A DNA stretch of 64,000 nucleotides from positions 3,224,001 to 3,288,000 of the forward strand of contig JAQSEB010000059.1 in assembly GCA_030063045.1 (NCBI GenBank), written 5' to 3'. The translations under genes were made by a program, and so were the position numbers. Numbering within the stretch: position 1 is the first letter of the stretch; each line of letters starts with the position of its first letter. The stretch is from Pratylenchus scribneri. Its lineage: Eukaryota > Nematoda > Chromadorea > Rhabditida > Pratylenchidae. A model generated the notes under the pieces. The model did not search any database. It was not told the origin of the DNA and saw nothing but the letters and a program-made list of their open reading frames with translations. Shown in pieces: positions 47,026 to 56,800 of the stretch.

Positions 47026-50000
47026 TGGCAGTCTGGGCCGGTGATCACGAAAGATTGTTGTATGATCGACTCACACACGGATATAATGTTTTGGCCAGAC
47101 CAATTCGAAATGAGACTGAGCCGGTGCATGTCCATTTGGGCATGGATTTGCAAGCAATCATTGACATTGTAAATTATTAATTTAGGAGGGACATTTTGCT
47201 TGCGGCCAAATTTATGCTCCATTTTGGGAGAATTTATAGAAAATTTTTAAAGGATGAAAAGACCCAAATTATGCAAACGAACATTTGGCTTCGAATGAGT
47301 TGGGTGGACATTTATTTGACCTGGGATCCGGCCGAGTATGGTGGAATCAAGGAAGTGCGACTGCCAATTACTTCAATTTGGAAGCCGGTATGGAAGAATT
47401 TTCCAATATTTTGTTATCATTGCCTAATTTGGTTCAATTCCTCCCTTCATCCATCCAATCACAAATGTTCCCCCAAATCCATTTTCATTCCCTCTATAGG
47501 ATGTTCTCCTCTACAATTCGGTGGACCAAAGATTCGACACACTTTGGCCGGTGAATGCCATAGTCAAATTCAATGGATCCGTCACATGGATTCCACCTGC
47601 AATCATTCGTTCCTCATGCCGAATTGATGTATAATATAAATTGAATAAAAATAAAAATTAATAATAATTCGGGGAGATTATTAAAAACTCTCTATTTTGT
47701 TTTAAAATAGGTGACTTCATTTCCATTCGATGACCAAACTTGCATAATGAAATTTGGCTCCTGGACTTATTCCGGCTTTTTCACGGATTTGTACAATGAT
47801 TCCGTCTCATTGGATCCGTACACCCCAAATGGGGAATGGCATTTGCTCAGTCAGTTACACATTTTAATTCATATTTGGGGAGGGGGCATTGGATTTTATG
47901 GGGGAATTAAATTATTTCAAGCATTAATGAATGATCCATTATAAATTGACCCATTTTCATGCTGTGCTAAAAGATTTTTTCACTGAATTTGTAATAATTT
48001 GATTTAATAGGTAATTGATTAATATAAATTCATAGAAAATATCAATGTCGCATTTATGAATTTAATAATATATTTTTTGAAGGTGTCAAAGCTGTACGCA
48101 ATTATATTATTTATGATTGTTGCCCTGAGCCATATGTGGACGTCACATTCCACATTTCAGTCCGTCGACGTACACTCTATTATGGTTGGTCGAATTATGG
48201 CATATATTGAATTAAATGACCAAATTAATTTGTAAATTATTCCTTAAATGAAAAATTCTAAAATTTAATTGACCAAATAATTCCAAATTTCCCACAAAAA
48301 GGCATCAACCTCGTGTTACCTTCATTGCTCATTTCCTCCCTTGCACTTTTGGGTTTCACTCTGCCGCCAGATTCGGGCGAAAAGTTGAACCTTTGTGTCA
48401 CAATTTTCATGTCACTTTGTGTGTTCATGCTAATGGTGGCCGAAACAATGCCCCAAACGTCGGACACACTTCCATTGATTGGTTGGAACATTCATTGATG
48501 AATTTGTCCCATTTTGATCCCCTAAAATAGAGGTATTCTTCACTTGTGTAATGTTCGAAGTGGGTGCATCCGTCATTTGCACGGTTATTGTGCTCAATTT
48601 TCACCATCGAAAAGCGGATTCCTATTTCCCGATGCCCGCATCAGTTCGTCAGATAAATATTGGAACATTTTATTAATTACAATTTGTGCCCAAAACAATA
48701 ATTTTCTACTCTAAGAAAAGTTCCAATTAATTTCATTTTAATTAATGATATCTATTTCTTAATTTTAATATTAATTTTTCAACTCATTTCAAAACTATTA
48801 TAGTTCCTTTAATTAATTAATTCAGCTTCGAATTGTCCTTTTGGAATGGTTGCCCACCATTTTATTCATGCAAAGGCCTCCCAGGGTCAAATTGCCGGAT
48901 TGTGGAGTTGGCGATTGTGGTGGTGGAGGGATAGTTGTAGGAGGAATGGATGGTGGGCTTTTGAATGCCGGTGGATGCTATAGTCCGGATCAATTCATGA
49001 AAGGCAGCACAAAAACATTGTTGGGCAGGTACAAAATTATTATTATACTATTATCTGAATTATTCTACTGATGAGGCATGAATTATGCCATCACAAATTT
49101 AGGGGCCAAAAATACAAATAAAATTTGAGGAATATTCAGCCCAAAATTCAAACATATTAATGTCCCCCCCCCCCCCTCTCAAGTACACATCTTCTGAATG
49201 GAACTTTCCCACCGGCATCGGCAGAATCATTGTTGACTCCGACGGAACAAATTGAATTGGACCATCGATTATTCACACCGCCCAATCGATGGCAACAATT
49301 AAATGGGGGGAATTGTTGCCTTCCATTGGAGGGACCAACAGCAAATGAACAAATTGTGGCCAATGGCCAACAACAACATGGTTGGTTGATTTGGTATAAA
49401 ACATTGTTTATTGATGCAAATTTTAATATATTCAAATAATAAAATATGGCAAAAGACAATCGCCAGGAAATCTCAAGGGGGGATTGGAAGATATGGATTA
49501 ACTTTTCTTTGCTACTATTCAATCCAAAATATTGCCCCAAAAATATTCCCAATTTGTTGAAGGACAACGCCGTCGTTTCTACAAACGTGCTGGCCAACAA
49601 CAATTGATGGTGAATCCATCGATGGACAGACGGCCATCGGCCTCATCGCAGCGATATTTACTTCTGAGCACCCAACAGAGGAGTGGAAGCCGAGAAAGGC
49701 TGAATTTGTTGGAGGCAGTGGCCACAGTGGAACAATCCATGGATCAGCCAATTGGATGGCGCCGAAAACGTTCGCAGGTCAAAAAAAGAGAAGAATGGAT
49801 TTATTCCCAATAATAAAATAAAATTATGATACTCTTAGTCCTAATCTAGGGCTAAAGTGGTTTGGGGCAAGTGCTGAGTGAGCCTGGACTTTCGCCCCGG
49901 GCCTTCGCCAGAGGCCTAAACCCCAGTGGTCCAATGAACGGAATTCGAATCTATTTTAAATAATTCTTTATTAATTGTGCGGAAAAATAATATGATAATA

Positions 50001-51068
50001 ACGTGAAGGAAAAAAGTATCTCAGAAGAGAGGAAGAAGAGTGGATTTAAAAAGGCAGATTGAGGCAATATTTGACGAATGATGGGTGATGACAGGTCGAT
50101 TATGCAAAATGGGGGCGGGGATGGGGATACAGTAGGATAAATAGGAAAGGGCTTTAAGCATTGTTGGCATTGAGAGACATAAACAAAACAAAAAGACTAT
50201 AGGAAAAATGTCCAAAATAGTCCAACCAATTAGCATACAATTTTATTGGACATTTAAATTAATTGGGATTATATAATATTTTCATTCACCCATCAAAAAA
50301 ATATTCATTATCATTTTTACACTTTAAATTCATTCATTTTCCCCTATTTCTCCATGAATTCATTATTCGTTTATGTATAGATTTGCCTGGATCCATTGCC
50401 TCAAAGTCGCCGTCCCTCCACAGCCAATATGGCCGGCGGCGGTGATTTCTGCCATTGTTGCGGTGGCCAAAAACAATCCATCGATCCGTCCAGTCCAATC
50501 AGCCGAAATGGGCCAATGAATGGAGGAGGAGGGGTGGGACGAAAGGAAATTCAAAATAAATCCAATTTTTGTAGTATAAATCGGATGAAGAACAGCACAA
50601 AAAGAGTTGCCAAAAAGGCATTGGAATGTTCCAATTGGCGGAAGAACAATTCACTGCATTGCTTGGCCATTTCCATTTTCTTTGTGCCAAAGTCCAAAAG
50701 GAGGTACCATTCTCAATTTTTTTAAAATTAATTTATTTGAATTTTTGCAGGAATTATTGGATGAAATCCACGAAGATTGGATGTTCGCGGCAATGGTGGT
50801 CGATCGAATTTGTGAGTGAAAATTATAACAATTTTTCGGGTTAGAATCCAAATATTTTTTGCTAACCGATTTTATTAGATTCATGTCCATTTCCTATAAT
50901 TAGTAATCTAATATTTTATGCTTAATTTTATTCACTAAACTTATTTGAAAAGGGAAATTTAATGGGGCACATATTTGTAATTAATTTGCAGGCTTTTTGA
51001 CCTTCTCATTGTTCCTTTTTTGCTGCACTGTTTTCATTGTGCTGAAGGCCCCACATTTATATGCTTAA
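47026..51068 (+). CDS. Nicotinic acetylcholine receptor alpha-type subunit, ACR-16-like (5' end missing)
   Basis: Fourteen exons from 47026 give about 658 residues in one frame. Ligand-binding domain: [59 protein letters not shown], the Cys-loop [20 protein letters not shown] and [15 protein letters not shown]. The vicinal CC marks an alpha-type subunit. Channel domain: TM1 [20 protein letters not shown]2 [21 protein letters not shown]3 [22 protein letters not shown]4 [19 protein letters not shown], end HLYA. The sequence is closest to the homomeric alpha7/ACR-16 group. The TM3-TM4 loop is very long (about 300 residues), Gln/Gly/Ser-rich, with a CHCCGG patch. A phase-1 first exon with the signal peptide lies upstream and was not found. 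Cation channel of cholinergic synapses. Confidence 0.93.
49835..49960. other. GC-rich island in a receptor intron
   Basis: Within an otherwise AT-rich intron lies a GC-rich block (AAAGTGGTTTGGGGCAAGTG, GCCCCGGGCCTTCGCCAGAG) followed by GGAATTCGAATCT. The last words resemble an RNA polymerase III B-box (GGTTCGANTCC), so a tRNA-derived SINE fragment is possible. There is no clear A-box or cloverleaf, so I do not call a tRNA. Confidence 0.25.
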
Positions 51069-51510
51069 ACTTAAATGAATGGAATATATTTTATAAAATG
51101 ATTGTCCCATTCATTTTTTGATAATTGCACATCACATTTATTGTATAATTTAATCAAAATATAATTCAATACAATAAAAATTTCAAGCAAAATATTTGTC
51201 GACGGTTGCTAATTTCATTCCCACAGATAAAATTATTCCCTCAATTCATTTATATATTAATATAATATTAATGAATAAAGAATTGAGGTCAAATTCAAAT
51301 AATAAATATTTGCGGCGGCGATCCTTTCCCTTACAATTTATTAACGTTGCCCCATAATATTGGATGACTCGACGACTGATAAATTAATTGATAAGGGTCG
51401 ATCAAAATTGAAGATAAGGCCCCAAATTACTTTTTATATTTATGAAATAATTTAATTTTTATTCCTCTTCATTCATTTTTTAGCATTTTCATTCCTCAAC
51501 CTCACCAAAA

Positions 51511-52164
51511 ATGTGCCCAGATGGAACATTTTGTGTTTCGGCCACCTCAACTTGTTGTCCTCGCCAAGTGGAGGATTCCTCACAATCACCCGTCTATGAT
51601 TGTTGCCCATTCGCCAATGTAAAATAAAATTTCTCAATAAAATTTGAACTAAATGATTTAATTGCCCTCGATTGCCCAATTTGACACTAAATTATCGAAA
51701 ACATTTTATAATAATGAAGTTAATTCAATAAAATATTATAAGGCGTCTTTCCATCATGGTGATTTTCCCCAAGGATAAATAAAGAAAGATGGTTCATTTC
51801 ATTAAATTACGGTACCACTTGACACCTTTCAATCATGATTATGCCCGAGGGATAAGTAAGGAAGGAGAGATGTTCTTTTCTTTTTATGCTAAATTACGAT
51901 ACCCACTTCTCATTCTTCACTCTTTGATGAAGAATACGAATACGATATAAGAAGAGAATTTTTGTCATTGTAAAATTAAAATAAAATAATAATAAATTAA
52001 TTAATAATTATTCATTTATCAAAAAACAGGGAAATTGCTGTTCGAATGGAAAATTTTGCTGTCCAGAAGGTCATAAATGTGCCCAAGTTGGGAATGTCCA
52101 TCAAGGATGCCAAAAAATGAGCATTCGCGAGAAAATCGCCAAATTATTCTTCTCCAACAATTAA
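51511..52164 (+). CDS. Single granulin-domain protein (signal-peptide exon not found)
   Basis: Two exons (coding 51511-51616 and 52030-52164; the first exon is open from 51484). The spliced peptide has the full 12-cysteine granulin pattern: CPDGTFCVSATSTCC, DCC, NCC, KFCCPEGHKCAQVGN and HQGC, i.e. C-C-CC-CC-CC-CC-C-C with family spacing. It ends with a basic helix, MSIREKIAKLFFSNN. Granulins are secreted cysteine-ladder growth or lysosomal factors, so a signal peptide is expected, but none is visible between 51069 and 51483. The first exon follows an acceptor TTTTTTAG in phase 0, so a missing upstream exon is likely. The final coding bases are duplicated beyond array 2. Confidence 0.8.
51741..51905 (+). 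repeat. Two imperfect ~80-bp direct repeats in the granulin intron
   Basis: CTTTCCATCATGGTGATTTT ... AAGGATAAATAAAGAAAG ... AAATTACGGTACCACTT is followed by a diverged second copy: CTTTCAATCATGATTATGCC ... AGGGATAAGTAAGGAAGG ... AAATTACGATACCCACTT. Order and spacing agree across both copies. Function unknown. Confidence 0.6.
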
Positions 52165-52214
52165 ATTGTAATTGGACGAAATAAATGGAATTATTCTTTA
52201 TTTAATGATTTTGA
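52117..52214 (+). repeat. Left copy of ~95-bp direct duplication flanking array 2
   Basis: Runs from the last codons of the granulin gene into its 3'-UTR. Shared words with 53689-53775: AATCGC, AAATTATTC, CTCCA, AATTAAATTG, ATGGAA and ATTCTTTATT, in the same order and orientation. The left copy is the one that is coding. Confidence 0.8.
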
Positions 52215-52339
52215 ATAAATATTTCGAATTAAATTTCCTCAATTTTATTCATTTTTTAAATTTGCTTTAAATTTTTCTTTTAAAAATTTTTAAAATTCAT
52301 AATAAAAAATGCCAGATCCGGAATTCCGATTTGTTTTTC

Positions 52340-53670
52340 ATTAAGTTTTAATTCTGATTTTTTTTTTGTGTTTTTATAGTTAATTCTGATTTTTTGTGTT
52401 TCTCGCTTCTGATTTTTTGTTTTTTTAGTCTAATTCTGATTTTTAGTGTTTTTAGTCTAATTCTGATTTTTTGTGTTTTTAGTCTAATTCTGATTTTTTG
52501 TGTTTTTAGTCTAATTCTGATTTTTTGTGTTTTTAGTCTAATTCTGATTTTTTGTGTTTTTAGTCTAATTCTGATTTTTTGTGTTTTTAGTTTTTAGTTA
52601 ATTCTGATTTTTTGTGTTTTTAGTCTAATTCTGATTTTTTGTGTTTTTAGTCTAATTCTGATTTTTTGTGTTTTTAGTCTAATTCTGATTTTTTGTGTTT
52701 TTAGTCTAATTCTGATTTTTTGTGTTTTTAGTTTTTAGTTAATTCTGATTTTTGTATTTTTAGTTAATTCTGATTTTTTGTGTTTTTAGTTAATTCTGAT
52801 TTTTTGTGTTTTTAGTCTAATTCTGATTTTTTGTGTTTTTAGTCTAATTCTGATTTTTTGTGTTTTTAGTCTAATTCTGATTTTTTGTGTTTTTAGTTAA
52901 TTCTGATTTTTCGTGTTTTTAGTCTAATTCTGATTTTTTGTGTTTTTAGTTAATTCTGATTTTTTGTGTTTTTATCTAATTCTGATTTTATGTGTTTTTA
53001 GCTAATTCTGATTTTTTTGTGTTTTCGCTAATTTTGATTTTTTGTGTTTTCGCTAATTCTGATTTTTTGTGTTTTCGCTAATTCTGATTTTTTGTGTTTT
53101 TATCTAATTCTGATTTTATGTGTTTTTAGCTAATTCTGATTTTTTTGTGTTTTCGCTAATTTTGATTTTTTGTGTTTTCGCTAATTCTGATTTTTTGTGT
53201 TTTCGCTAATTCTGATTTTTTGTGTTTTCGCTAATTCTGATTTTTTGTGTTTTCGCTAATTCTGATTTTTTGTGTTTTCGCTAATTTTGATTTTTTGTGT
53301 TTTTAGTTAATTCTGATTTTTTGTGTTTTTAGTTAATTCTGATTTTTTGTGTTTTTAGTTAATTCTGATTTTTTGTGTTTTTAGTTAATTCTGATTTTTT
53401 GTGTTTTTAGTTAATTCTGATTTTTTGTGCTTTTAGTTAATTCTGATTTTTTGTGTTTCTCGCTTCTGATTTTTTGTGTTTTTAGTTAATTCTGATTTTT
53501 TGTGTTTTTAGTTAATTCTGATTTTTTGTGCTTTTAGTTAATTCTGATTTTTTGCGTTTCTCGTTTCTGATTTTTTGTATTTTTAGTTAATTCTGATTTT
53601 AGTCTAATTCTGTTTTTTTTTTGTATTTCTTTCTGCTGGTATGTTTTAATAATTCTGATTTTTTGTGTTT
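52340..53670 (+). repeat. Minisatellite array 2, core TTCTGATTTTTTGTGTTT
   Basis: About 1.33 kb of 25-27-bp units. Three subtypes are arranged in blocks: TCTAATTCTGATTTTTTGTG followed by TTTTTAG (left part), CTAATTCTGATTTTTTGTG followed by TTTTCG (middle, about 53020-53290), and TTAATTCTGATTTTTTGTG followed by TTTTTAG (right part). The 18-bp core is the exact reverse complement of the core of array 1. A unit reading GTGTTTCATGCCGGATTTCC closes the right edge, echoing the TTTCCGGAATGAAACAC unit of array 1. Confidence 0.97.
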
Positions 53671-53688
53671 CATGCCGGATTTCCATAA

Positions 53689-53775
53689 ATGAGTATTTAA
53701 TCGCAAAATTATTCCTCTCCAGTAATTAAATTGAATGAAATGGAACTATTCTTTATTGTTTAATCATTTTATTTC
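53689..53775 (+). repeat. Right copy of the duplication flanking array 2
   Basis: Starts ATGAGTATT directly after the last array unit and continues AATCGCAAAATTATTCCTCT, AATTAAATTGAATGAAATGG and ATTCTTTATTGTTTAATC. It is a diverged direct copy of the granulin gene's last coding bases and 3'-UTR (52117-52214). It lies just 3' of the convergent EFL1 gene. Confidence 0.8.
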
Positions 53776-53879
53776 AATTTAAATTCACCATTTTTATTCA
53801 CAGATTTAAAAAATTAACAATAACAAAGAAAGAAAGGTTTTTGGCCAAATTTTAATATTTTTCATTATTTTCTTCTTCC

Positions 53880-56800
53880 TCATTTATTCCTTTTTAAATT
53901 TCTTTGCTTTTCGGCTGAAACTATGATTACATCTTCCGTTGGAAGTCCTTTTCGCCTCCTCACCGCGTCCATATATTGGCGTGCCTGATTCTGTTGGATA
54001 ACACCGCCACCACCAAATTCTTCCATCTGTAAAATGATTGAATTATGATTAATTAAAACTAAAAAACACACCTCTTCCTCGGTGCTTGGCTCCCAATAAG
54101 GATCCTCATCGATCAGTTGCCAACCCGTGAATTCCAATTGGGCCGATGCCGTCCCACTGCTCCTTTTTCGAAGTTGTTCACAAAAGGAGAAACTCTCGAT
54201 GACAGGTAAATAGGCGCCAATTTCGAAGAGGCCACTCAACTCATTCACTTCCTCACTGTGGACCTAAATTATTATTGTTTCGGTAATTAAATTTAAATTG
54301 AATTAGCGATTTCAAAATAATTCCCCCAATGAACCCACTTTTGCTCTTTTTTGTGCCAAAACAGCTTGAACTTTGCCCAATGCCTGTTCCGGCGTTTGAA
54401 CTCGACATTGGTACATTGCCGCCAGCAATCGAAGAGCGCCAGTGTGTTTTTTCAATGCGGCACGGCAAGTCTAAAAAATTAATGTCAACAAAAGAATAAT
54501 TCCTATTTTGAAGGACCTGTCTAAATGCTGAAATCAATTGGCCATGCAATTGAGCATTGGAATGAAGCCGTTGGTCCTCTTGCTTTTCCTTTTCATCATT
54601 TTCGCCCAATTCGGCATCATCCATCACGATTATCTCCTTCGTAGTTTCATCATTCTCCGGTGTTCCAATTTTTCCATCAATTTCTTTGTTTTCAAGAATG
54701 AATTCTTCCAAAACGATTCCAATCGATTGCATTGGTTCATCGCAAAGTGGGCCAAGTGCCATTGCCGAATGAAATCCGCCAACCATTGCTTGTTCCAATG
54801 GACGCAAATTTGCTGAAAAAAATTAATTTTATCAAAAGTATTGTTTTTTTTACCATTCCAAACTGAAATGCAATTATTTTTTTCATTTCCATCCAATTCA
54901 TCATTAATTGAATTATTATTGAATAAAATGTTGAATTTTGCTTTGGCCGGTCCAAATGCCAAAATGCCATCGGCAAAAAGGCGTTCAATCTCTGCTTTAG
55001 GACGTTTCGCCCACCAAGAACCTTTCAATCGTGGAAGGTATTCTTTGGCGCATTCCACCAATTCTTCCCGAAAAGAGTCAATTTTTGTCCGATGTTGGAC
55101 GTTCAAAATTCCTTAAAATACCTAATATTGTTCTAAAATATTTTCGCTTTTACCTTCCCTGAAGGAATCGATTAATTGACCATTTCTTTGCAATAATTCT
55201 AATAATTTTTTCGTATCCGACTCAATCCCCGCCAATGGAACTGCCCTAATTCGTATCCTCAATGAAAATTGCCGAAGGCGACATTCCTAAAAATATTTTT
55301 AAATTTGTAAATATTTATTTAAAATTCTTACGGTTAAATGTTCAGTCTGAATCCGTGAAATTGGTATTCTTGGCTCCGGCACAATTGTCTCCAAAAATGG
55401 GACAATTGGTTCGGAAACGACCAACTCAGTTTGGCCCAATGCGTTCAAATCCTCCAGGCATTTTTGTAAATGTACTTCGCCGGCCGTCAATAACACCAAT
55501 TCATTCTCTTTTGGTTCCAGAATTCGGACAGCCGAATCCAATACGGCTAATTGGCGAAGGGCCGATCGAAGGTCGTCGAATTCTGTGGGACCCGGATTGG
55601 ATGGACGAATTATGACCCGGACAAGAGGTTCGGCGAATTTTCGTTGTTCATTGGCATCCAATCGGGGTGTTTCCTCCGGGCTCAATGGATGGGAAGAAAG
55701 TAGTGGGCCTAAAATTAATTATAAAATTTATTTTTTCCTTTTCAAATTTTTTTGCTAATTACATATGCGTGCGTAAAATTGGAGTTTTTTTTTAATAAAA
55801 AATAATTCACCGGCAATCCATTCGTCGCCATTGTTCACTTCAATGCCACAAATTCGGCCACAGGGAACTTTTTCAACGGGAATAAGTTCACGTCCAAGCA
55901 ACATAAAAAGAGCAGACACTCGAATAGGGCGCCAATTTTCTTCGTTTTTTGCATCATCAATTTTGATTATTTCATTCTCATCTTCGATGGGAATACATTT
56001 ATTTGATGTTGATTGGCAATTAATTCCATTGATGGCATTGGCGGAAATGGTCGACTTCAACAAAACATAGAGAGTATCTTCTAAAATTAATAAATATTTA
56101 AATAATAAATTAATTTAATTTGAAATTATATTCAATATAAAAAGCTTTGTCACACGGTTTTGCGGGTAAAATAAGGTTATGGATGAGAGTTAGGAGGTGG
56201 GAGTTCGAAAATTATATCCAAAAAGCGTTCGTTTAGAGAAATTTAAGAGGGTTTGGTTTGAGGTTGAGTTTGGCCAGGTCGTTAGCAGAGGGGCAAAACC
56301 GGTTTTTGGACTTAGAATTTGACCCAATTTTTTACTTTTTCGTTTATAACTTTTTTGTGTGTGGATTTTTTGAAATGTTTTTTGGCCTATAACCCGCACC
56401 CAAGTAGGGGCTTTAAAATGATATATAGCACGTTGTGGTGCGCGGCTTGGCCTAGGAGGAGTTTGTTAACTTCTATGCGCAAGTCATGATTTGGCCATAT
56501 CCCGCTCCAGAGCTAAGTCTATAGTGGAAGTGGGAGTTGGAAGATGAAAATTGGGACTTAGGGGTTTTCAGCCATGGCGAATTCAAATATGACATCAGTT
56601 TTTTGTTCTGCGCAACCAGTGGTTTGCAAACCGGTTCAGAAAAAGTCAAAAAGTGGAATATGGGTGGATTGAGGTGAAAATTGGGACTTATGGGTTTTCG
56701 AATATGGGGAATTCAAAAATAATATTGGTTTTGGGATCCGCGCGACACGTGGTTTGCAAACCGGTTCAAAAATATATAAAAATGAAAATTTAATCAGAAT

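Noticed and set aside
49835..49960. tRNA gene
   Set aside because: Only a B-box-like word is present; no cloverleaf, anticodon arm or A-box can be drawn.
52394..52597. ORF FSLILIFCV repeats in array 2
   Set aside because: Translation of the 27-bp repeat; no start context, splice sites or homology.
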